Source: Planctomycetales bacterium (GTDB taxonomy: Bacteria > Planctomycetota > SBBH01). From it: a stretch of DNA of 12,744 nt. The stretch's first letter is position 1. Every line of letters begins with the position of its first letter. Made by a program: the position numbers and the translations under genes. The notes beneath the pieces were generated by a model. It saw nothing but the letters and a program-made list of their open reading frames with translations, did not search any database and had not been told where the DNA came from. This document shows positions 6,505 through 12,316 of the stretch, piece by piece. The stretch is taken from NCBI GenBank assembly GCA_005239795.1, contig SBBH01000082.1, forward strand, positions 1 through 12,744. Direction: 5' to 3'.

Positions 6505-7922
6505 GCCCCTCCCCACCCCAGATTGTGGTGTTGGGCGCTGGCCCGACGGGGCTGGGGGTCTCCCTGGGGCTGACGCTCAACCACTGGCGCCACCCCGTCA
6601 CCGTCGTTGAAAAGAACTCGGTCCCCGGAGGGTTGGCGGGCAGCTTCTCCTGGAACGGCCACACGGTCGATTACGGGCCGCACCGGATCTCCCCCAACCT
6701 CGAGTCGATCCGGGCCTTGGCCGAGGAGTTCCTGGGGCCCGACCTCCTGCGCTGGAAAAGCCAGCATGGAGTCCAGATCAAGAAAAAGTGCTATCAGTTT
6801 CCGCCGCGCGTGGTGGACTGGATCACCCCTGGCTCCGCCTGGTACATGGCGTCGCTTCTGGCGAGCTTCGCAGCCGGAAAGATCTCGTGGGTGACGCACC
6901 GCTTCCAGGCCGACACCTTCGAATCCATGATCGTTCACAAATTCGGGCGCAAGTTCCTCGACTCCATCGCCGCCCCCATGGCGGAAAAGGTCTGGACCAC
7001 ACCCAACGAGATCGATCCCGCCTTCGTGGACCAGCGGTTCGCCCTGGTGCGCCCTTTCGAGGTGGTCAAGCGCCTCTTTTTCCCCCGCCAGGAGCTCAAC
7101 CCTTCGATCGTCTTCTACCCGCGCCGCGGGTTCCAGCAGCTCTGGGACGCGATCGCGGCCCATGTCACAGGCGCAGGCCAGGAGGTGCTCACCCAGACGG
7201 AGCCGGTCCGGCTCGACGTGGAAAACGACCGGATCGTCCGGATCCACCTGCGTTCTGCCAGCGGGGAACGTGTCATCGCGTCGGAAAACCTTCTCGTGGT
7301 TTCTTCGATCCCGATCACGAGCCTACTCTGCTCCCTGAAGGGCTTCCCCACGGAATCCCTTCTGGCGCGCGCCGGACGCGTCAAGGTCAGGTCCATGCTT
7401 CTCGTGATGTTCGAGCTGGACCAGCCGAAAACCCTTCCCTGGCGGATGCTCTTCTTCCCCCAGCGCGAGTTTTATTTCAACAGGCTTTATGAGCAGAACG
7501 AATACAGCCGGGACACGGTGCAGCCGGGAAAGTCCGTGATCGTCGCCGACGTGACGTTTCCCCGCGGAGATCCCCGCATGAGCGAAAGCGACGATATCGT
7601 GATCGCCAAAACCAAAGCGGATCTCGCCAAGTTGCACTACATTCCTCTTGAGCGCATCACGGCCGCGGCGGTGCGGCGCGTGGAGTTCGCCTATCCCGTT
7701 CCGGACCTGGTGTCCCGAACGGAGCTCTACCACATCCAGCATGAACTCAAGCTCATACACAACCTGGTCGTCATGGGCCGATTCGGCGTGGGCGAGTACG
7801 ACAACAGCGACTATGCCCTCGACAATGGCCTGACGCTCGCGGCGATGCTGGCAGGCCGCATCTCCCGCCTGGACTACCTCTGCAGCATCAATCAGAAGCG
7901 GGGCCGCATCATCGTCGGCTGA
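6501..7922 (+). CDS. FAD-dependent oxidoreductase (amine oxidase / protoporphyrinogen oxidase-like)
   Basis: A 473-residue flavoprotein. The N-terminus has the Rossmann FAD motif IVVLGAGPTGLG (12-17 core), the ribose-binding VVEKN with E37, then GGLAGS (43-48) and VDYGPH, a layout shared by amine oxidases, protoporphyrinogen oxidases and UDP-galactopyranose mutases. The C-terminal flavin segment is VVMGRFGVGEYDNSDYALDNG. It starts with ATG overlapping the preceding stop (ATGA at 6501-6504), so it is the fourth coupled gene of the operon; a longer frame back to 6390 would run through the end of the oxygenase gene and is unlikely. The operon context suggests it oxidises, or rearranges, the same sugar or lipid intermediate as the Rieske pair. 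No haem genes are nearby, so a haem role is less likely. Confidence 0.85.
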   Translation: MSPSPPQIVVLGAGPTGLGVSLGLTLNHWRHPVTVVEKNSVPGGLAGSFSWNGHTVDYGPHRISPNLESIRALAEEFLGPDLLRWKSQHGVQIKKKCYQFPPRVVDWITPGSAWYMASLLASFAAGKISWVTHRFQADTFESMIVHKFGRKFLDSIAAPMAEKVWTTPNEIDPAFVDQRFALVRPFEVVKRLFFPRQELNPSIVFYPRRGFQQLWDAIAAHVTGAGQEVLTQTEPVRLDVENDRIVRIHLRSASGERVIASENLLVVSSIPITSLLCSLKGFPTESLLARAGRVKVRSMLLVMFELDQPKTLPWRMLFFPQREFYFNRLYEQNEYSRDTVQPGKSVIVADVTFPRGDPRMSESDDIVIAKTKADLAKLHYIPLERITAAAVRRVEFAYPVPDLVSRTELYHIQHELKLIHNLVVMGRFGVGEYDNSDYALDNGLTLAAMLAGRISRLDYLCSINQKRGRIIVG

Positions 7923-7958
7923 GAACTCGCCCTTTCCCGACGATGCGCCAAGGCTTTC

Positions 7959-8807
7959 TCATACCCGCTCCACTTCGATCGTCATCATCGATCCCAGTTT
8001 GCGCACGACCGTCAAGGCCAACATGTCCACCAGTTGAACGACAGGATAGAGCATCCCTGGAATGAACGGCCGGTGCGACAATCCGCCGCTCGCGTAGTAC
8101 CTCAAAAACGTGTGGTGCCGGACACGGCGCACCTTGAGAAAAGGAAGCTTTTTTTCGAAACACCGCCTGTCGCGAAAAAAAATGATCCACGGGAGGGCGT
8201 TGTTCGCGTCCTTCATCCGCCCGGACGACGTGTTTTTCCAGTGTCGGACGCTGTCGTCCTAAAATTCATGCTGATGGACATATTTACAAAGGAATTTATG
8301 CAGCACCGAATTGCTCGGCTCGATCAGGATCAGCCGCCCTCCGGGAGGAAGACACCGCTCGGCCTCCTTCAGGAATCGCAAGGGCTCCCGCAGATGATGG
8401 AGCACGCCCAACAAGCACAAGGCGCGCAAACTCCCACTCTTGAAGCAGAGCGACTCCGCGCTGACGACGACCCGGATGTCGCTCCGGCAAAATAGATCCG
8501 TCTTGATCACCCCCGGCCAGTAGCGTTCAAAATGACCGGCGCCCGAGCCCACTTCCGCGACAGACAGGTTTGGGTGGGGGGCCTGGCGCAAACAGGCCGT
8601 GAACTCGCCATACCACTGACGATACACCTTTTGAAGAAGGGGATTCTGGGCAATGATCCGGCGGTGTATGTCCACCATCTCCGGAGCGTTGATATCCACT
8701 CCGCACGCTGATGGAGGCGTCAGGAGGCGCCGCCAAAGAGCGATCAAGCGATTCCGGAAGCGCTGTTTTTCTATGTCGGGATGCACAGGACGCGGAGTAT
8801 CCCACAA
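7959..8807 (-). pseudogene. SAM-dependent methyltransferase interrupted by an in-frame TAG
   Basis: Read on the minus strand, codons 1-182 (8807-8262) give a class I methyltransferase: PLLQKVYRQWYGEF, SAM motif I VAEVGSGAGHF (83-93), then VVVSAESLCFKSGSLRAL, LGVLHHLREPLRFLKEAER and LPPGGRLILIEPS. The frame stops at TAG 8261-8259 after VHQHEF. The same frame continues without any shift for 99 codons to TGA at 7961-7959 and encodes the expected rest of the family: DDSVRHW, ANNALPWIIFFRDR, FEKKLPFLKV, LRYYASGGLSHRPF. The full reading would be 282 residues. One nonsense change therefore splits an otherwise intact gene. The start is a TTG right after AAGGA; GTG 8786 is possible. Substrate unknown. 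Recent mutation, assembly error or readthrough could each explain it. Confidence 0.8.
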
Positions 8808-8926
8808 TCCTTAAGGAGCATCAAAGTTCCTGACCGAGCAGAAATGGAGACCTACACGCTCGTCTCCCACTCCCGATTCTTTGCAGTTGCCTCAAAACGC
8901 CATGGAATGTACACAACGGATCTTTC

Positions 8927-9676
8927 ATGCCCAAAGCGCTGATCGTCGGGGCCACCAGCGGTCTTGGAATGGCTCTCGCGCAAATCTACCGAGAGCGCGG
9001 CTGGGTCGTCCATTCCGTTCAACGGAAAGACGCCTCGCACACGACCGACTCTCCTTGGATCTGCGACCTCTCTCATCCAAGCGCCGTCAGCTCCCTGGCG
9101 TCAGACCCATCGAAAATGGCCGGTTTCGACCTCGGCATCTTCAGCGCGGGAACTTCGGAGGCCGGATATGTCGACGCGCTCAATCCTGAATCCTTCCGTC
9201 GATGCTTAGAGGTTAATTTCCTGGCGCCGATCGCACTTTTTAACGCGATGGCGCGGGCATCCCCTCCATGCCGACGCTTCGTTTTCATTCTTTCGGGAGC
9301 CGCTGAATTCCTTGTCCCAGGGTTGGCCCCCTATGCCTTGAGCAAACGGGCCCTGCGAGACTATCTGACATTCAGGGATCTCGAATCCTCCTTTCCCGAT
9401 TGCCGGATCTTGACGGTCTGGCCGGGCCCGCTCGCCACGAACTTTGACGCCAAAACGCGCCTCCATGGCGGCTACCGCCTGCCCAAGGCCGCCAAGGTCC
9501 GCTCTCCGGAAGAGGTGGCGCGCCGCATCCTTGAGGCGGAAGCCTCCGGGAAAAACCGCCTCGACCTGTCGCCGATGGCGCGGCGTCTGGGACAATTTCA
9601 GGCCGCCGTCCCCCACGCAGCAAGGTGGCTCATGCGATGCCATCCGGCCCTTCGTAGCCTCTTGCGCCACACCTAA
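8927..9676 (+). CDS. Short-chain dehydrogenase/reductase
   Basis: A 249-residue classical SDR. The cofactor motif is GATSGLG (8-14), a D48-containing CDLSHP follows, then VNFLAPI with N97, the catalytic S123 in ILSGAAE, and Y136-A-L-S-K140. PGPLATNF follows the active site as in the family. It would reduce or oxidise a carbonyl/alcohol with NAD(P)H in the cytosol. ATG 8927 places the glycine motif at the usual position near the N-terminus; the ribosome site is weak (ACGGAT about 7 nt before it). The gene is divergent from the methyltransferase (119 bp gap) and convergent with the GMC gene, overlapping it by 4 bp at the stops. SDR and GMC enzymes both interconvert alcohols and carbonyls, so a shared pathway is possible but unproven. 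Confidence 0.88.
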   Translation: MPKALIVGATSGLGMALAQIYRERGWVVHSVQRKDASHTTDSPWICDLSHPSAVSSLASDPSKMAGFDLGIFSAGTSEAGYVDALNPESFRRCLEVNFLAPIALFNAMARASPPCRRFVFILSGAAEFLVPGLAPYALSKRALRDYLTFRDLESSFPDCRILTVWPGPLATNFDAKTRLHGGYRLPKAAKVRSPEEVARRILEAEASGKNRLDLSPMARRLGQFQAAVPHAARWLMRCHPALRSLLRHT

Positions 9677-11160
9677 GAGCCCAAAATTCCCCGCGCCGCG
9701 TGGCGCGCCATCGTCATGATGGCGTGCTGGGGATTGACGCCGAGATTAGTCGGAAAAATACTCCCGTCCGCCACATACAACCCCTCGGCGCCGTGTACGG
9801 AGAAATCGGGCCCCACCACGCCGCGCGCGCGGTCCCCCGCCATGCGGCAGGTCCCGAACATATGCCCCACCACGATCGGATAATCCCGCGGATCGAGCGA
9901 AGCCGACAGGATCAACTGCGCCTCTGCAGGTTCCGTCAAGCGCGCCGGCAGGCCCGCGACCGGCGGAAAAACCTCGCGCGCGCCGAGCTCAAACAGAAGT
10001 CGCGTCAGATGCCAGAGGGCTCGGCGCAAGCGCTCCATATCGCGCCGGGAAGGACGAAAAACAATCGAAGGAGACCCGATCCATCCTGCTAACACCTCTC
10101 CCTCTGCATCCGATCGGACGCTGGCCGTCCAACTGGAAAGCTTCCTCCATTCGCGGAGAGTCTGGGCTAGATCGTCCCCCACGATACCGGCCCGCGCCAA
10201 AAGTAGCTCAGGGGGGAGAAGCTGTGTCGCGAGTTTCACCCCTTCCTCTCCGGGCACCCGCGCCTCGATCCCCTGCGGAGGCCCCTCTACGAGGGCGGCG
10301 TCGCAATCGAGTCTCCCAACGATCCCGATCCCCAGATGACACTGGAAATGCCGGCCAATCTCGGGGAGGGCGCGACCCAATCCGCTGCGATCGAGAAGGC
10401 GCGGTGTCTGCACCGTGCCGGCCGCCAAGAGGACAGCCCGTCGGGCCCGCGCGAGCCGCCGCCGGCCGGCGGCGTCCTTGACCCGAACGCCGGAGGCCCG
10501 GCGCCCCTCCCAAATGATCGATTCCACGCGGCATCCCGTCGCCAAACGCGCTCCCACCCGGAGGGCGCGCGGAATATAGGAGGCCTCCATGGAAAGTTTC
10601 CCCCCGGAGGGGCATCCTTGAAGGCAACGCCCCGTGGCCTGACAGCCAGGGGCGTTTCGTTTCATCGCCGAGGGGGCCCACCCCTGACGCTTGAGGACCC
10701 CCGCGGCCGGAAGCTCCGCCAAAAGTGAATCCAGGTTGGCGCGTATCCCCAGGTCCGCCTCAATCGACTCCGCGCATGACGCGAGCGCCTTGTAGGGAAG
10801 GCGGTCCCGCAGGGCGGGATCCTCCCTCAACCACGCCGCATGCACCTCTTCGGGCAGACGGTGCACGATGGCGCCATTGATGACGGTGCTTCCGCCGACA
10901 CAGCATCCCTCCAAGACGGGGATGAGACTTGTCCCGCGGGCGACCTGGGAGCCGAAGCCTCGGAAAAGCCTCGACATCGCCCCGTAGAGATCTGGCGTGA
11001 ATTCCTCCCGGCGCCGCCAGGCCCCTTCCTCAAGGATCAGCGTGTCGGCCCCGCCTTCCGCCAGGGTGACCGCCGCTGTCGCTCCTCCGGCGCCAGAACC
11101 CACGACGAGGTAGTCGGCTTCCAAAGTTTCTTCTAGAGATCCCGCGGTCATGGCGTCCAT
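9673..11160 (-). CDS. GMC-family FAD oxidoreductase (alcohol oxidase/dehydrogenase-like)
   Basis: A 495-residue glucose-methanol-choline oxidoreductase. The FAD motif is VVGSGAGGATAA (20-30), the family's second signature CCVGGSTVINGAI follows, then CQATGRCLQGCPSGGKLSMEA, with the cysteine-rich pattern seen in long-chain alcohol oxidase-type members. The C-terminal domain reads GHMFGTCRM and GLYVADGSIFPTNLGVNPQHAIM, containing the usual active-site histidine region and NPQH. It oxidises an alcohol to a carbonyl and reduces FAD. AAGG (11163-11166) is 2 nt before ATG 11160 but 11 nt before ATG 11151, so the true start may be 11151. The 14-bp inverted-repeat element at 11166-11286 abuts the ribosome site, so the native upstream region has probably been replaced. 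No signal peptide is evident. Confidence 0.9.
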   Translation of the reverse strand: MDAMTAGSLEETLEADYLVVGSGAGGATAAVTLAEGGADTLILEEGAWRRREEFTPDLYGAMSRLFRGFGSQVARGTSLIPVLEGCCVGGSTVINGAIVHRLPEEVHAAWLREDPALRDRLPYKALASCAESIEADLGIRANLDSLLAELPAAGVLKRQGWAPSAMKRNAPGCQATGRCLQGCPSGGKLSMEASYIPRALRVGARLATGCRVESIIWEGRRASGVRVKDAAGRRRLARARRAVLLAAGTVQTPRLLDRSGLGRALPEIGRHFQCHLGIGIVGRLDCDAALVEGPPQGIEARVPGEEGVKLATQLLPPELLLARAGIVGDDLAQTLREWRKLSSWTASVRSDAEGEVLAGWIGSPSIVFRPSRRDMERLRRALWHLTRLLFELGAREVFPPVAGLPARLTEPAEAQLILSASLDPRDYPIVVGHMFGTCRMAGDRARGVVGPDFSVHGAEGLYVADGSIFPTNLGVNPQHAIMTMARHAARGILGS

Positions 11161-11165
11161 AGCCT

Positions 11166-11286
11166 TAAGGGGCCGTGCGAAAATAATTTCTGTGTTTGAT
11201 AGAAGGGGTCATGGAACATGAACGAATATCTCGAGGATTTTTCACGTGGGGTCTTTTCATTTCACTCCTTTCCGCACGGCCCCTTA
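11166..11286. repeat. TA-flanked inverted-repeat element 1 (MITE-like)
   Basis: TAAGGGGCCGTGCG at 11166-11179 is repeated as a perfect 14-bp inverted copy at 11273-11286. Counting the outer TA on each side as a target duplication leaves a 117-bp element (11168-11284) beginning AGGGG and ending CCCCT. It has no coding capacity. TA duplication is the habit of IS630/Tc1-mariner transposases, so a non-autonomous relative is inferred. A 93-nt loop makes a terminator unlikely. Confidence 0.55.
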
Positions 11287-11288
11287 TA

Positions 11289-11381
11289 TAGGATTCGCGC
11301 GAAAAAAGCGGAACGAAAAGACGACAGAATCAAAACGGCCCATTGCAATAGAGTCGATCTGTTATTTTCGAGCGAATCCTA
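11289..11381. repeat. TA-flanked inverted-repeat element 2 (MITE-like)
   Basis: The 17-bp arms 11289-11305 and 11365-11381 are inverted copies with one mismatch (16 of 17). They also begin and end with TA, leaving an 89-bp core starting GGATTCGC. It touches element 1 through the sequence TATATA and ends 6 bp from the stop codon of the small gene at 11388-11762. It is non-coding, and its arms differ from those of element 1. Confidence 0.5.
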
Positions 11382-11387
11382 AGGGAA

Positions 11388-11762
11388 TCAGGCCCATTTT
11401 TCTCCCAGGAGACTCCGGCGCGCGGCCGGTTCGCGGAGGATCGCGATCAGGGCCGATCCCTTGCAGGCCTGGAAGGCCACTCTCAGCAGATAAAACCGCG
11501 ACGTCATCATCCGCGACAGCAACCGTTTCCGGTCCGCTTCCGATAAGGACGGCAGCAGTCGCGGGCGGCCCAGGATGAAAAGCGGCGACACGCAGACAAA
11601 ACCCGCCAAGGCGATATTTCCGGCGGCCACCAGACGCGGGGCGTCGCGCCAAAGGTCCCCCAGGTAGCGCTCGGCGCCGGCGCGCCCCTCCCCTTCTACG
11701 GGGACGAACGCCGGATAGACGCTCCCCCCCAGCCAACGCAGAAACTTCCGGCTCCCAAGCAT
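11388..11762 (-). CDS. Small membrane-associated hypothetical protein, possible GMC partner
   Basis: A 124-residue protein I cannot place in a named family. Residues 44-64 (LVAAGNIALAGFVCVSPLFIL) are hydrophobic enough for one membrane helix; a charged segment, SEADRKRLLSRMM, and a second amphipathic stretch, FYLLRVAFQACKGSALIAIL, follow. It lies upstream of the GMC gene on the same strand, and some membrane-linked flavin oxidoreductases have a small partner encoded beside them, so a subunit or anchor role is possible. The 227-bp gap between them is filled by two inverted-repeat elements that may have separated a former operon. ATG 11762 is the start of the open frame; no good ribosome site is visible before it. 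Function unknown. Confidence 0.6.
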   Translation of the reverse strand: MLGSRKFLRWLGGSVYPAFVPVEGEGRAGAERYLGDLWRDAPRLVAAGNIALAGFVCVSPLFILGRPRLLPSLSEADRKRLLSRMMTSRFYLLRVAFQACKGSALIAILREPAARRSLLGEKWA

Positions 11763-11822
11763 TCGAGGAGTTTACCCGAAGAGGAACCCTGACTACGCAG
11801 AAGGCGTCTTATGGAAATCGGC

Positions 11823-11851
11823 TTGAGCCCGCCAGCCCTCCCCTTTAGGAT
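11823..11851 (+). promoter_or_regulatory. Promoter of the tRNA-Glu gene
   Basis: TTGAGC (11823-11828), a 17-bp spacer and TAGGAT (11846-11851). Initiation near 11858 would give a leader of about 16 nt before the tRNA. The bases after the -10 are GC-rich (GGCCGCCCG), as in stable-RNA promoters under stringent control; that regulation is inferred. Confidence 0.6.
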
Positions 11852-11873
11852 GGCCGCCCGATCTTTCGCGGCC

Positions 11874-11946
11874 GCCCCCATCGTCCAGTGGCCCAGGATG
11901 CCAGGTTCTCAGCCTGGAGACCGGGGTTCGAATCCCCGTGGGGGTA
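11874..11946 (+). tRNA. tRNA-Glu (anticodon CUC)
   Basis: A 73-nt complete cloverleaf. Acceptor stem 11874-11880 pairs with 11939-11945 (one G-U at the first pair), with discriminator A11946. D arm 11883-11899. Anticodon stem CCAGG/CCTGG (11901-11905/11913-11917) encloses the loop TTCTCAG, giving anticodon CTC at 11908-11910, which reads GAG (Glu). T arm CGGGG-TTCGAAT-CCCCG (11922-11938). CCA is not encoded; TCCC follows and CCA must be added enzymatically. The anticodon and the D-loop GGCCCAGGA pattern fit tRNA-Glu. Confidence 0.96.
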
Positions 11947-11950
11947 TCCC

Positions 11951-11988
11951 ATTTTTCGGGTCGCGCTTCCAGCGCGAGCGCGAAAAAT
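11951..11988. repeat. Long imperfect hairpin just after the tRNA gene
   Basis: ATTTTTCG (11951-11958) pairs with CGAAAAAT (11981-11988); inside, CGCGCT (11962-11967) pairs with AGCGCG (11971-11976) around a 3-nt loop. It begins 4 nt after the tRNA. The T and A tracts pair with each other rather than forming an unpaired U tail, so it is not a textbook terminator, though it may stop or process the tRNA transcript. Confidence 0.55.
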
Positions 11989-11991
11989 AGA

Positions 11992-12055
11992 GCAGGAGAG
12001 GGTAGACAGGAGAAAGTAGAGATCTCCTGGGAATGACAAGAACACCCTCTCCTGC
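11992..12055. repeat. Nested inverted repeats downstream of the tRNA
   Basis: A perfect 12-bp outer inverted repeat, GCAGGAGAGGGT (11992-12003) and ACCCTCTCCTGC (12044-12055), encloses a perfect 7-bp inner one, CAGGAGA (12007-12013) and TCTCCTG (12023-12029). The result is a two-tier stem with a side loop. There is no coding frame of note. It could be a structured transcript or a palindromic mobile remnant; I cannot tell which. Confidence 0.5.
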
Positions 12056-12099
12056 GGTTTACTGTTCTCCTCTCTCCCAAGATTCAAGTTTCGCGTATC

Positions 12100-12163
12100 G
12101 TCCACCTACACACCTTCGGTGTTACGGTGGATCCGCCGTAGGGCCGAAGGCCCGTAGGCGGAC
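12100..12163. repeat. Cloverleaf-forming repeat, copy 1
   Basis: 64 nt that fold as an outer stem with three arms. Outer stem: GTCCACCTAC (12100-12109) with GTAGGCGGAC (12154-12163), 9 of 10 pairs. Arm 1: ACACC-TTC-GGTGT (12110-12122). Arm 2: TACGGTGGA with TCCGCCGTA (12123-12140), 8 of 9 pairs. Arm 3: GGGCC-GAA-GGCCC (12141-12153). The arms are directly adjacent, with no unpaired linkers. It does not resemble a tRNA in loops or anticodon. Confidence 0.7.
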
Positions 12164-12183
12164 AGGCCATCGGCTCGTGCCTT

Positions 12184-12245
12184 TCCACCTACATCACGTC
12201 GTGATTCCGGCGGATCCGCCGGAGCGGCAAAACCGCGAAGGTGGA
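12184..12245. repeat. Cloverleaf-forming repeat, copy 2
   Basis: 62 nt with the same plan as copy 1, in the same orientation, 20 nt further on. Outer stem: TCCACCTAC (12184-12192) with GAAGGTGGA (12237-12245), 8 of 9 pairs. Arm 1: ATCAC-GTC-GTGAT (12193-12205). Arm 2: a perfect 18-bp palindrome made of TCCGGCGGA and TCCGCCGGA (12206-12223). Arm 3: GCGG-CAAAA-CCGC (12224-12236). Arms 1 and 3 differ in sequence from copy 1 yet still pair, so the structure rather than the sequence is conserved. The 20-nt linker holds a small AGGC/GCCT stem. Confidence 0.7.
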
Positions 12246-12316
12246 GGATCCGGGCCACGCTCCGCAAAACGGCTTATGAAGAAATACCAAGGAACAGCAC
12301 GCAAAGACAAATCGGC

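Larger units (their letters stand above)
11947..12316. other. Gene-free structured region between tRNA-Glu and the GDP-fucose synthase gene
   Basis: About 370 bp with no convincing coding frame. It holds four structured blocks (11951-11988, 11992-12055, 12100-12163, 12184-12245). The stretches 12056-12099 and 12246-12316 show nothing recognisable. A tRNA 3' end followed by palindromes is a common landing site for mobile DNA, but I see no duplicated tRNA end here that would mark an attachment site. Confidence 0.6.

Noticed and set aside
7959..8807. TAG reassigned to an amino acid in this organism
   Set aside because: Genes for AcpS, E1-beta and GMC in the same window end naturally at TAG, the acpS stop being backed by a second TAG. 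Global recoding is therefore unlikely.
11951..11988. Rho-independent terminator of the tRNA gene
   Set aside because: The stem is strong, but it is followed by paired A residues and no U tract on either strand. It is kept only as a hairpin.
12100..12163. A second tRNA gene (cloverleaf shape)
   Set aside because: The loops are 3 nt, there is no T-loop sequence or 7-nt anticodon loop, and arm 2 is a near-perfect palindrome.
12100..12245. CRISPR array or integron attC sites
   Set aside because: There are only two units, with no constant repeat/spacer pattern, no cas or integrase gene, and no attC core-site arrangement.
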